A program made the position numbers and the translations under genes. This document shows positions 33,425 to 44,744 of a stretch of DNA of 64,000 nucleotides, one piece after another. The notes under the pieces are model-generated. The model saw only the letters and a list, made by a program, of their open reading frames with translations. It did not search any database and was not told where the DNA came from. Position 1 is the stretch's first letter, and each line of letters opens with the position of its first letter. The stretch comes from Calonectria ilicicola (Eukaryota > Ascomycota > Sordariomycetes > Hypocreales > Nectriaceae): positions 5,270,001 to 5,334,000 of the forward strand of contig CP085829.1 of NCBI GenBank assembly GCA_020809705.1, written 5' to 3'.

Positions 33425-34415
33425 ATGTCGACTATGCCCGCAACCTCCGGCCACAGCCAGGCCTGCTGCAACATCCCTCCTGTCGTCTCCAAGGGCTACC
33501 AGGCCAAGGGCGCTTATGAGGAAATTGGCGGTTACAAGACGTGTATGCTTCCCCTAGCCCCCGCAACGCCATCTCCATTCTACATGACGCGCCGAATCGC
33601 AACAAGCTAACTCGGCCGCTCCCGGCTAGATGTCACTGGACCCGCTGATGCCACCAAGGCCATCGTTGTCATCTACGACATCTTTGGTTACTTTGACCAG
33701 ACTATCCAGGGAGCCGATATTCTGGCCCACAGCGACAAGGACAACAAGTACAAGGTCTTCATCCCCGACTGGTTCAAGGGCAACCCTTGCCCCATTGAGT
33801 GGTATGCTTCCAAGGGCCCGTGTGGTTTCGCAGATTTGAATTAATGCTAATCGCATTTACTCTCCTTTCATAGGTACCCCCCTACCACTGAGCAGAAGCA
33901 GAAGGACCTGGGTAACTTCTTCGGCACCTACCCTCCCCCTAAGATTGCTGGCCTAGTCCCCGAGTACGTCCAGTCTGTCAAGGCCAAGGACTCTTCCATC
34001 ACCAAGCTTGCTATCCTGGGCGTAAGAATTCCCCGTGTCTCATATATTCCAGGTTCATTCAGAGGCTAATCCGACTGTAAAATAGTACTGCTGGGGTGGC
34101 AAGGTCGTTGCCCTTACCACCAAGGCTGAGACTAACCCCTTCTCTGCTGCTGCATCTATCCACCCTGCCATGGTCGACCCCAACGATGCAGAGGGCGTCA
34201 AGGTCCCCACCATTCTGCTGGCCTCCAAGGATGAGGTGGCTGAGGACGTGAAGAAGTTTGAGGAAGCCCTCACGGTTCCCAAGCATGTCGAGACCTTCGC
34301 GGACCAGATCCATGGCTGGATGGCTGCCCGTGCTGACCTCGAGGATGCTCGTGTCAGGGAGGAGTATGAACGTGGCTACAAGACTGTCCTAAGCTTCTTT
34401 GGCAAGAACTTTTAA
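33425..34415 (+). CDS. Dienelactone hydrolase family protein
   Basis: An alpha/beta-hydrolase of 255 residues from four exons: 33425-33542, 33630-33801, 33874-34021 and 34086-34415. The nucleophile is C148 in LGYCWGGK (exon 3 ends in GGC and exon 4 starts at the Tyr), with D195 in LASKDEV and H222 in DQIHGWMAAR completing the Cys-Asp-His triad of the family. The N-terminus CCNIPPVVSKGYQAKGAYEEIGG is typical of fungal members, and AIVVIYDIFGYFDQTIQGAD is the oxyanion-strand region. Bacterial relatives open dienelactones in chlorocatechol breakdown; the fungal substrate is unknown. No targeting signal is evident. It converges on the phosphopantetheinyl transferase gene with 146 bp between stops. 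Confidence 0.92.
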
Positions 34416-34561
34416 GTGCAGTAGGAATCAAGTAAAGTAAAAAATAATAATAAGACGAAGTTGAATGTCAGTGATATGAGTGTGAATTTCTACCCAGACT
34501 GTATGAATACGCTACTACAAGGTCATAACTCATAACGGTCATTATTATTATTCATTTATGG

Positions 34562-35554
34562 TTACGATGCCTGGACAGATGCCTCGGCAAATTCCAGCAA
34601 CTCTTGAAGATCTAAGGTGGAGAACTCGCCAACAGGCACGTATTGGCCACTGTATCCCCTTCGCACGGCCGTTGTCACCATGTAGTCGTCAAGGTATGGT
34701 TCCAGGGCTATCTTGACGTCCTTGACCAGCTTCCCCTTGAACCAAATCTCTTGAGTGGTCAGCTTGTCCTCGGGCGGGGCAAAGGCGCGCATCTCGAGGT
34801 CGGCCAGCCAGGGCGCAAGGAGAGCCTCGCCCGTCATCTTGACGTAGGCTTCACGCAAGCACCAGAGGGAGTAAAAGTAGCGGAGGACACGGTCACGGCC
34901 ATCAATGGTGGTTCCCGGGTCCAGGTGCTTGAGCTCAGCAGCCTCCAAGGGTGAGAGCACATCGGCATGGATGTCGACGTAGCGCAGCCAGCCCTCCTTG
35001 ACAATGTTGTCGTGGTCACGATCACGGCGCTCCTGCGGGCTCACAACGTCGACGCCAATGGCCAAGCCGGCGGGCGGGTTGTGGACGGCAAAGAGCACGA
35101 CGAGGCCGGCCTGGTGGGAGACGTTGAAGAGGAGCGGCTGGGTGCCGTCCGGCATGCGGAAGACGGGCTTGGTGCGATCGTCACGCACGACGACGGCCTT
35201 CTCCCAGGGCACGCCGCAGAAGCGCGAGATGACATAGCGCTTGATGAGGGCAGAGCCCAGGGCGAGCTTTGCGTCGCGGGCGTGGTAGTAGCGCAGCACG
35301 CTGCCCTGCTCCTCGAGCGTCAGAAGCGCAAGCGCGCGGGAGGCCTTTTTCCCGGAGCACGCGGGGGGCAACGGTCAGTTTCAAGGAGGAGGGAGGTCCC
35401 CGCCCCTTGGGGGGTTTGATTGACGGCGTGAGGCGAGACTTACAACGGTCGAGAGGTCGCTGGTCTTGTGGGCGGCGGTCCAGAGCGACCTGGTGTCGAG
35501 CACCCACTGGATGACGGTGGGCTCGGGGGCGGCATCGGAAGCAGGAGTAGCCAT
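34562..35554 (-). CDS. Sfp-type 4'-phosphopantetheinyl transferase
   Basis: It moves the phosphopantetheine arm of CoA onto carrier proteins, activating fatty-acid, polyketide and nonribosomal peptide synthases and the lysine-pathway aminoadipate reductase (NpgA/PptA role). Exons 35554-35444 and 35344-34562 give 297 residues. The N-terminus has the family phrase VIQWVLDTRSLW; then RDDRTKPVF, LLFNVSHQAGLVV, and the magnesium and catalytic motifs IGVDVV (D136) and WCLREAYVKMTG (E202, K206). The second motif has Arg in place of the common Lys before Glu. The acceptor at 35345-35346 follows an A run rather than a pyrimidine tract but is the only one that keeps frame. No synthase gene is nearby, which fits an enzyme that serves the whole genome. 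Confidence 0.92.
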
Positions 35555-37556
35555 GATTGCGCTTCACAACTGAAACCGAGGGGGAGGGAGAGGGAGAGAG
35601 AAGAAAGGCGTGTGATTGTTTCTCAGGGAGCAATGGCGGCGGCTGGCTATTGTGGTTTGCGGTAGAGGTTGGTTTGTAGTGCGTGTCAGGTCATGGCGGG
35701 TGTGTTTGAGGACTGCGTCGACCTGCGGCCGGAGGGGGGAGGTCCCGTCCTTCTCGGAGCTTACGCTGTGCGACGTTGCGGCGAGGCGGCCCAAGCCTAA
35801 GCCTCCTCCGGCGGGTTTTTTCTCCCTTCTTCTTTTTTTTTTTTTTAGTACCCGGAGAGTGAGGGAGGGGCGTTGGGCGTCAGAGCGTCGGCGGTTAGCG
35901 TTGCAGGGTAGTTTTAGCAGTAGACCCCTAGAAACTTAGTTGCAACTCCATGTCAAAAATAGGCAAATGCATGTAAATAGCTGAGTACATGAACAGGTAT
36001 AAAATCAATACAGCAATCCCCTTTCCTCTCGTCACTCTGCTTCTTCACTCTGCAGGTTTCCCCTCAGTTCTCCTCTCGAGGAAACCAATCCTGCAGTAGA
36101 GTCGTCGTCGTCCTCTGTCAAGCCCACACTCCCTCGACTCACACCTCAGTCTTAGCTCTCCCCGTCGCCGGACCTCTCAGAAACCCCCCGCCGCGATGGC
36201 CCGGAGAGCCTTTTCTTGCTCCGCTGGAAGGGTGAGTCTGTGAAGACTCCCCTGAAGCGTAGAAGCATTTATTTATTCTTTTTCAAACATCCTCTTTCCA
36301 AGCCAAACAACCCCCCCCTGAAAGAGAAGGATTTTCCTGCTGAAGGCGGAGCGCTAGCCTGGAAGCAGTTGAGAATCATATTACTTCTTCAAACCACCGA
36401 TGTCAGCCCGCTTATAAGCGCAATCCTTTCTGCTTACCAACATTGGATGCCCATGCGGATGACTTCGATTTCTATTTTCAACCAAACCAATTCTTCTTTC
36501 CGACCTCTTTATTTTTTATTACATTCCGCTGGATGATTTTATCGCTGAGCCTGAAGCGTCGATGATCCGTTGGCGTAGTTGCGCTACGACGGTTTCTGCA
36601 CCGCCGACGATGCGAATCCGCTGGAAGAGCTCGCGAGCCTAGCGAAGAGGGGCGGTTTGGCGCCGTGAGGAATAAGTTTTCCGCTCTAGATGAACAATCC
36701 CTTGCCATGGACCGACATTTTTGACATGGCAAGCCAAAGACCGAAAAAAAAAGGAAGTTCGTCCAGAGTGTTGAGATGCCTCGTGGGTTTTGCCACGTCC
36801 CATTTTACGTCTCTGCCCATCTTAACGCCGACTGTTGGGCCCCAAACAAAAAACAATTTAAAAAAAAGAAAGACATCGCCCAATGAAACCCGGAGGAGAG
36901 CCCTTATTTCTCTTTCCTTCGTTCCCTTACCAACGAGGACGAAAGAGGGAGGGGCATGGAAACCGGGGGGAGGGTACCCCTACGAGAGTCTGAACCTTTG
37001 CGTGGTGTGGGGGATTAATGGCTATTCGAAAGCCAAACCAACCAATACAGGCTCATCTATGGACAATATTATCTAATCCGAGCGTGTGTGTGCTCCGCTG
37101 TTTTTGTCGTCTTTATTTTTCAAGCTCCAGCAAGGGCTTTTAGGCAGATAATATTAATATTTAATTTTACTATGATGTGCCTTGTTGTGATGTGACGATG
37201 AATGCTGTCTAACTATGGCATTATTTGTCATGGACTCTAGCTCGTAATCTGATTGACTCAGAAATTGCTACGAATGCTAGTAAAGGAACACTGACAACTG
37301 TGAGGAATTAATTGTACAGGACGACAGTGGCGCATGCTCTCGTAAGACGTCACGGCTACCAGGTAATTGAGAGTTTTCTGTTTCTTATCTGTGGGTCTTT
37401 TAGTTTCTCTGAATTCTAGAGGTTTGTTTAAGATTTATATCTATCCTGAATTGTCTCCTAAGAGGTCTTCTAGATATATGTTTCTATGTAGAAATGTTGT
37501 AGATGTAATTCAATTTAACCCAAAGCCATAAAAGAATAATTGCTATAGGACTCCCT
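35555..37556. other. Two-kilobase intergenic region
   Basis: I find no supported gene. An ATG at 36196 opens a 12-codon frame that runs into a good donor-like GGTGAGTC at 36231, preceded by a C-rich leader-like stretch, but no following exon could be identified. From 37080 to 37550 the sequence is AT-rich. Confidence 0.5.
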
Positions 37557-38339
37557 CTACTGAGCTGCGACAAAGCTCATGTAGATTCCCCAGGCGACAC
37601 CGGCCAAAGCACCCACGAGGTTTCGGGACTCGACCGTCTTGATGACGGAGAAGTTGATGAGACTCACGGCAGGCCAGAGCTTCCAGCCAGCAATGACAAT
37701 GGGCCAAAACTCATCGAGCGAGGCAGCCCAGGCGGCGTTCCAGTCAACGAGGCCGAAATCGATGGTGCCAGGGCGAGTCCAGAAGGAAATGGCCTCGAAG
37801 ATGTTGGTGATTGGGGATGTGGGGCGCAAAGCTGAGCGAAGCGCATGAGTGTACATGCTGAAGAGGAGCGTGTTGATGGCCGCGCCAACCGTCTGGTCCA
37901 GAAACAGCTTGATGGCTGTGTTACGAATGGACAGCTTTGGCGGTGGTGGCGGGTCGTCCGACTTCTTAGGGTGAATCGTGGGCTCTGGATAAGCTGGAAA
38001 CGTGGACTCAAGAAAGTCTTGCCTGGGTAGTGTGTGAGATGTGTAAACCGTGCGAAGTAAAGTGAAGTGAAGTTGCTGCTAACCACAAAAAGTTGGGTGG
38101 ATTGCTTATCAAGTTGAACATGAGAAACTGGAACACGGGCACCCAGTCTATCGACACCTCAATCTACGAAGGCGCAACCGAAAAAAGGAGTTAGTACTTG
38201 GTCTCATTCCGATTGAAGCCTTATAACATCATACCCCGTTTCCATGCGCCGTAATAACCTGTGCCAGCACGTTGGCCAGCCCACCAAGGACGGCGGACTG
38301 GAGCATGGCCGTGACCATGGGTGAATAGGATAGCGACAT
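37557..38339 (-). CDS. Mpv17/PMP22 family membrane protein
   Basis: Three exons, 38339-38235, 38163-38084 and 38022-37557, give 216 residues with four hydrophobic segments. The family layout is clear: a first segment with LQSAVLGGLANVLAQVI, then NPPNFLWQDFLESTFP, a proline-rich charged linker (KKSDDPPPPPKLS) leading to NTAIKLFLDQTVGAAINTLLF, and a C-terminal block with FWPIVIAGWKLWPAVSLINF and WGIYMSF, which is the Mpv17 signature region. Relatives sit in the mitochondrial inner membrane or peroxisomal membrane and are thought to form small-molecule channels; location here cannot be decided. Both introns keep frame and phase. Confidence 0.9.
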
Positions 38340-38887
38340 GATGCGCGATGCTGTGTAGAGAGGAAGATGGATGAAGACAATACGATGATGCGCAGTGGGA
38401 CAATGAGAATGAAGGAGAGAAAGAGAGAAGAATCTAGGCAACAGGACTCGATATCGGTGAAAGCTGCTACAACAGAGACCAGATGGTGGTTGCGTCCGTC
38501 GCATCGGGACACCTTATGCACAGGGCATGTGTTTCCATTGGACTGGCCGCCATGCGACGAGGCGCTAGTCCCGTTTTAGTTGGTTGATGATCAACTCTTG
38601 CTCACTCATTGATTGGGTTTGATTGCTTGGATGGAGAGATAAAAGTGGTCATGGATCATGGTCATGCTCATGACGATTTGAGCCGACAGGCAGTCTCATT
38701 ATATCTATTGAACCTGCGCCACTTCAACATGTTCCGCAGCGAGGTCAAAAAACACGAGAAGCGACAGAGAAACCACGATTAGGCCGGACAGCGCCAACGC
38801 CCGTTGAGCGAACAAGCCGCCAAAGTAAGCTCCACCAACCAACATCGTCGCGGGGCTTAGAAAATCGTCGGAACCCCCAAAAAGACA
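38340..38887. other. Spacer between Mpv17 gene and tRNA-Pro
   Basis: About 550 bases holding the promoter side of the Mpv17 gene. A run CCCCCAAAAA just left of the tRNA, read on the minus strand as a T5 run, is the probable RNA polymerase III terminator (38875-38884). Confidence 0.55.
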
Positions 38888-38978
38888 GGGTCTGGCCGGG
38901 GATTGAACCCGGGACCTCTCGCAAGCTATGCTGTAGGGTTTTCCCTAAGCGAGAATCATACCACTAGACCACCAGACC
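38888..38978 (-). tRNA. tRNA-Pro (AGG) with a 19-nt intron
   Basis: The minus strand folds into a cloverleaf: acceptor GGTCTGG pairs perfectly with CCAGACC, T-arm CCGGG-TTCAATC-CCCGG, anticodon stem CTCGC/GCGAG and loop TTAGGG with anticodon AGG. Nineteen bases (starting AAAACCCTAC) interrupt the loop after position 37, the canonical intron site; removing them gives the standard 72-nt proline tRNA. The D-arm and B-box sequences match eukaryotic tRNA-Pro closely. Confidence 0.95.
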
Positions 38979-39457
38979 GATCAAGCTCAAGTGTGCTTTG
39001 GATGGGAGTCGGAGGAGCGAATCTGACATGAAACGGGCCGGCTGATGGCAATGCCATGGTTTCCATGAAGGCGTTCCTTTCTCCAAGAAGAAGGGAAAAT
39101 CGAGAGTCCCAAACCAAAGCCACTGTAAGAAAGAGTAATCTTTCAGGAAACGCAAGACGAAGCTAGCTATTGACCTGCACACCATGCGTGTCTCTTGTTT
39201 AGTTCGCCTCTGCCAGTCCAACATTGTGCAATTTCTTCTCATTTCTGCATTCATATTTAAGAATAGCTTCTATTCGTACAGCGAATCTTTGTCATTACAA
39301 TCACCAAGTCTTGATGTACCTGGCCCATCTATGCCTTTTGTTGTCCCTGCAAACGCAACATGCACCAGCGCCCCGTGAAAAAGGATCCGAAACCACCGCG
39401 TCAACCTCCATTACCTCACCTCGCCACACGCGGGCTATTTTGACCAGCATATCATCT
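38979..39457. other. Spacer between tRNA-Pro and Yif1 3' end
   Basis: About 480 bases with no recognisable gene; it holds the 5' flank of the tRNA and the 3' flank of the Yif1 gene. Confidence 0.55.
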
Positions 39458-40587
39458 TTATGCCGAGGAAAGATACCACATAAAGGCGAACTGGAAAACG
39501 TACGAGTAGATGAACAGGAATTGAGTCCGAGAGTTGCGCTTGGCTCGCGACGGGGTCTGCATAGGACCTCCAGTGCCGCCCGAGTTCTCAGGAAGAAGGA
39601 CATACTTGAGCGATCGCATCTATAAACGTTAATTAGCATTCAAGTTGGAGCATCTATTGACAGAAGGCGCTTACCAAGAAGAGAGAGTTGGCGAGGAAAG
39701 TGTAGAGGAAAATGGACCAGCCAACCAGACCACCAGTGCCCTGGCCACCGTTGAGAATCTCAGCAAGGGTGATGGTCACAATAATGCCGACAAATTTGTA
39801 CCCTGAGTATGCGATCAGGTCGAGGAGTTGGGATTGGCTTGAGATGCTAAGAAGGTAGCATCCCAGCTTGAGGGCAAAAATCTCCAACAGAACAATGGCT
39901 GAACCTTTCGTAGCAGTGTAGCCAAGTAGTTCTGGCTTGAACTGGCCTCGCAGACCGACGATGAGGGTCGAGAGTAGGATGTATGTAACGAATGCCATGA
40001 CTACGCTGGGTTAGAAACTCACACTCTCGCACTCTCAGGATACTTCAAGATCAACCAACCTGGAATGTACATATCAGGGCTGTTGATGTCTTCCCGAGGA
40101 GGAAGATACCAGCCCTCCTGCCCGTTCGCACCCATGGCCTGCTTGCGCGACCAGGGCTTGTGCCTCCAGGGAAACAAGACGAGGAAGACCTTATTAATGA
40201 CGTACGAGTTGGAAACGTTAAAGTAGTGCTTTAGAGCCGAAACGTTGACATAACGACCAAACTATCGCCGGGTTAGAACTCCAGAGCGATGCGCAGCCGA
40301 GCGCGGGGTGAACCTACATTCTGCTCCACGTACTCCTGTCCGTGCTTGAAAGCTGTCTGTCCAAACTGCGCCGCCACCTGCGCCGTGGGATCGTTCATGA
40401 ATTGGCCATAGGCGCCAAAGACATTGCCAGCGTTTCCGCCCTGCTGCTGGTATGGGGTGCCGCCATATTGTTGCGACTGCGCAGAGCCGGGGGGAGGTGG
40501 CGGAGATCTTAGCTGGGGGACGGTCGAGACATGCTGAGGGACCGGGTGGTGAAGGGGGGGCGACTGGGCGTAGGTAGCTCGCTGCAT
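39458..40587 (-). CDS. yif1: Yif1 family ER-Golgi transport membrane protein
   Basis: Four exons, 40587-40318, 40261-40060, 40000-39675 and 39619-39458, give 319 residues. The N-terminal 70 residues are proline/glutamine-rich (SPPLHHPVPQHVSTVPQL). Then come the Yif1 hallmarks FGAYGQFMNDPTAQVAAQFG and FGRYVNVSALKHYFNVSNSY, followed by KPWSRK and LPPREDINSPDMYIP, and about five membrane segments (for example MAFVTYILLSTLIVGL and YKFVGIIVTITLAEIL). Yif1 binds Yip1 and Rab GTPases on COPII vesicles. The last exon begins MRSLKYVLLP and ends WYLSSA, as in relatives. The frame is open upstream of 40587 for a few codons (to an AG at 40633), so an extra upstream exon is possible. Confidence 0.92.
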
Positions 40588-41209
40588 GGCGAAATCGAGG
40601 CCGAAGCCAGAGCTGCGACTGGACCGAAGCTAGACAAGGGATCGGGGTTGAATTTAAGCGTTCGGTGAGGAGAGGGTCGGATGCGAATTGCGTCAGGGCA
40701 ATGATTGTGGACAGGTTGATGATGCCCGTAGCGGCACGGAGGATGGGACACTGGAAGCTAACTTGGTTGTTCAGGAAAGGTGGTCGGTTGCTTCTGATTG
40801 GACGCAAGCAGCCAGCGTCATGTCGCCACAAGGGTAGCCACAGGTCCAGCCACAGACATGTCCCTCCTGAGGCTGGTGAGGGAGGGTCCAAGCCACAGCT
40901 GTTTCAAAGTCGCAACAGCCTGTCATTCCCGAAGTGGCGGCCACTCTGCAGCGATCGGGGCTGCCCACGTGACCATCCCGTTCAGATTGGCTTTCCGGCC
41001 CTACCAGGGCGGCGTTATGGGTCCTTATCGATAACAAGAAACGCGGCATCTCCGACTTTAATGGGACGAACGGGTAATACAGAGTTAGCCACATCGCCTC
41101 CATCCCACACTTCCCAGTGACCTCTCCCCCAATCTTTTCTCCCCAACACCCTCATTCTACAAATTCTTTGTCGCATTCTCCCCGTTATTGTGCGCCAGCA
41201 GGAATCAAC
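40588..41209. promoter_or_regulatory. Divergent promoter region, Yif1 / SRP receptor alpha
   Basis: The two start codons are 622 bp apart and diverge. Two ATTGG words (CCAAT boxes on the minus strand) occur at about 40797-40801 and 40986-40990. No other gene is present. Confidence 0.5.
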
Positions 41210-43329
41210 ATGTTGGACTCTTTCGAGATCCTCACCACCTCGGGCGTGGTTGTCTGGTCGCGCACCTATACGCCCATCAACCCTTCAGTCATCAACAACT
41301 TCATTGCCGATACATTCATAGAGGAAAAGGGTGGTTTCTCAGCCGTCACCGAGTCCAAGTCCGCCGCATTCAACCCGCCCTACAAGAGCGACCAGCACAC
41401 GCTCAAATGGACACTTGTCAAAGAATTGGGTGTCATTTTTGTCGTAAGTCCAATCCCTCCCCCCGTCATCTCCGACTGCACCGATCTTCGGCGCTCACAT
41501 ACCCACTTTCGCTAGGCCGTCTACCGCTCCCTCCTCCACCTCTCCTGGGTCGATAAGCTCGTCGACAACATCAAGACCATCTTTATCAAGCTCTACGGCG
41601 AACAGCTCACGAAGCCACACACTACATTGGTCGAGTGCCATGCCTTTGACGAGTACTTTGACCAGCAGCTTGACGAGCTCGACAAGACAACTGCGAAAGG
41701 AAGTGGTACCATCCCGGAGATTGCCCTTCCCTTAGAAGACAACGGCATCTCTGGAAACCTTGGCGCCGAACCTCCCACTACGCCTGGCCTGAAATATCGA
41801 GGCCGACCCCTCAATGGCACCAATGAGCCTGCCTCCCCCGACTCCGAGTCGAACCCCGCCATCTCGCCTGTCGCATCGCGACCAACAACTCCTAGTAACC
41901 ACTTGCTAGTCGCAAAGGCCGGCCCTGTCGCCAAGATGTCGAGACGCGCGCGCAAAGCCAAGAACCAGTCGCCTGGTTTCATGTCTTCCGGGGACGAGGC
42001 CGTGACACAGAAGAAGGGCAAGAAGGCACCCAAAAAGGGCCGAAAGTGGGACGCCGATGGCTTCGCTGATGAGGAGGACGATGTGCAGCTCGATTACTCC
42101 CAGGCGAGCCTTGCTAGCGATTCCGACGCCGATGCTCGATCACCCGCTGTCGAAGAAATAGATTCCAACACATGGGGCTCGCGCTCCAAGGGCAAGTTTG
42201 TCCTCAAGGATCTTGGCGATGAGGTCCACGAGATTCTCGCCTCTGAGGCTGAGAAGGCGGCGGATGCCAAGTCGCAACCCAAGTCCGGTCTGTTTGGTAC
42301 TGGTGTCAACGCCATTAGTGGCCTCTTCAGAAATGTTGTAGGTGGAAAGACCTTGACCAAAGAGGATCTCGATAAGGCCATGAAGGGTATGGAGGAGCAT
42401 TTGCTGCAGAAAAATGTTGCCCGTGAGGCTGCAGTCCGTTTGTGTGAAGGTGTTGAGAAGGAGTTGGTTGGCGTCAAGACGGGCAGCTTCGAAAGCATCA
42501 ACACCAAGATCCAGACCGCCATGGAGGCGTCTCTCACTAAAATGCTCACACCAACCTCGTCACTCGACCTCCTCCGCGAGATTGACGCCATCACCGCCCC
42601 CTCAGTCACCTCCCTTCGCAAGCCCCGTCCCTACGTCATGTCCATTGTCGGCGTCAACGGTGTGGGCAAGTCCACCAACCTATCAAAGATTTGCTTCTTC
42701 TTATTGCAGAACAAGTACAAGGTTCTCATCGCCGCCGGCGACACGTTCCGTTCCGGTGCTGTCGAGCAGCTTGCTGTGCACGTCCGTAACCTGAAGGAGC
42801 TAACTGCCCGTGAGGGTGGCCATGTCGAGCTCTACCAGAAGGGCTACGGCAAGGACGCCGCGACTGTCGCAAAAGATGCTGTCAGTCACGCCGCCCAGGA
42901 AGGCTTCGACGTTGTCCTCATCGACACTGCTGGTCGAAGACACAATGACCAGCGTCTCATGTCATCGCTCGAGAAGTTTGCAAAATTCGCCCAGCCCGAC
43001 AAGATTCTCATGGTTGGCGAGGTGCGTTCTCCCTTTATTTTTTTTAACCCATTGCTCGTTTCACTTACTAACTGATATAACAGGCTCTTGTTGGAACAGA
43101 CTCTGTTGCCCAGGCGCGCAACTTCAATGCTGCATTCGGCGCCGTTCGTACTCTCGATGGCTTCATCATTTCAAAGTGCGACACCGTCGGCGACATGGTA
43201 GGCACCCTCGTCAGTCTGGTCCACGCCACAAATGTGCCTGTTCTCTTTGTCGGTGTTGGTCAGCACTATTCCGACCTGCGCAACTTTTCAGTCAAGTGGG
43301 CTGTTGAGAAGCTTTTGAGTAGTAATTAA
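41210..43329 (+). CDS. srp101: Signal recognition particle receptor, alpha subunit
   Basis: This ER-membrane-bound GTPase receives SRP-ribosome complexes for co-translational targeting. Exons 41210-41443, 41516-43021 and 43084-43329 give 661 residues. The N-terminal SRX domain (LDSFEILTTSGVVVWSRTY to about residue 145) binds the beta subunit; a basic, low-complexity linker with KKGKKAPKKGRKW follows; then the NG domain with the G1 loop GVNGVGKSTNL (about 457-467), AAGDTFRSGAVEQL, the G3 loop DTAGRRHND and SKCDTVGDMVG, ending WAVEKLLSSN. The G4 element reads SKCD where TKxD is usual, as in other SR-alpha proteins. Both introns are in phase 0. It shares its promoter with the Yif1 gene, another early secretory factor. 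Confidence 0.95.
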
Positions 43330-44744
43330 TTCGTAATGAATGGGCTATGAAAGATACGAGTAATAATATATAAAATACGAGCCGACATTCGTACGAACTC
43401 GGTCATGACCATACATAATACCAGTAATAAAAACGCCGAATTTTACGCAGACTATTGTCGCTTTTATAGATGTAAAGGCCTAGAGCTAAACTCTACACCC
43501 TCACCCACGCACGCTCTCTCGTCCCTATATACTTGCCACCCAACGTGCTCATTTGGAGCGCAGGCTTCCTGTACCATTACGGGCTTGAAAGGGATCTTGA
43601 TTGAATGCAAATATGGAACCAACGCAAGAGAGTGGCGGCAGGATTCGGGGGCTATTGATAAAGTTGACGAGACGGATGCTTGTCAATCGACAGTTGAGAT
43701 CTGACTGAGCCTGTGCGAGGGAGCATAATCTTTTTCTAGTCCTACCTTGCAGCCCAAGCCTTCAGAGATTCAAAATGAGCTGCGGGACTTGTAAATTCAA
43801 ATATAACTGGCGCTGGAGTGGTTAAAGGTCATGGGACTAGTACTTGATCCACCGTTGCCATTGCCCAGACGATTGAGGTCGCAGGATGGAGTGTTGGCCT
43901 CTTCCTTCCTACCTTTCAGCACCGCTTTTCACACCCAGCGCCACGCACTCAGTACAATAATTCGCCCTCGGCATCAATGATAGATTGGGATACTTGGCGC
44001 CTATCTTCTCATCTAATAATACTGGTGAAATCAACAATTGTATCATTGTAATGGATTCCTTGGCAATATTGTTGCTAGAGACGATATTCAGATACCTCCT
44101 ACTTCAAGCGGACGGCAACACCCATTATCGTCTTCTTGGATGGTCAAATATTCATCATCACGGGCAAGTAGGAGTAAAGAATCACCATGAGTAAGTAGTC
44201 ATCGTTGCGAATCTGAGTGTAGATTATGATTATATATATGTACATGACGTTTGAGCGTGCTCGTTCTCCCGGCCCAACCGGGCTACACAGTCACGCCACC
44301 AGACATCGCTATGCAAACCAAAAAAGGAAAAAAAGAAAAAACAAATATCAATAAACCCCTTGATTTCCCAGTTCCGCAATCATGTGCTTTTTTTTTTCTT
44401 TTTTAAATTATTTTCCTGTTTCATGTCGAGCTCGCCATTTTTTCTTTTCATCGGATGTTTTTTTTTGTGTTTTTCTTTTTCTGTGTAATAACGCTCTGCG
44501 GGTGAGAAAAAGGAATTATGAATCCACAACAATAAGCAAGGGTCCAATGTCGAAAAGCAATCCCATTCTGTGTGGCGTAAACGTCAATCCAAGACAAGAG
44601 GGTATCTTTCTAGATTTGCAATCTTGGGTGAAAGTAATAATGTAAAGTGTATATGCATCGGCCGTTGTTCGATGGTGTTGTGACAAAGGAAATAGTTTAG
44701 CAATAATAGTAATCGCCCTCCTCTTGCTCCACACAACCAAAGCC
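43330..44744. other. Spacer between SRP receptor gene and coiled-coil giant
   Basis: About 1.4 kb of 3' flanks of two convergent genes. It is AT-rich with long T runs at 44380-44480. Open frames are under 100 codons and have no coding character. Confidence 0.55.

Noticed and set aside
33543..34021. Possible cluster of phosphopantetheinyl transferase with dienelactone hydrolase as a biosynthetic unit
   Set aside because: The two genes are convergent neighbours but there is no synthase, transporter or regulator nearby, so co-function is not supported.
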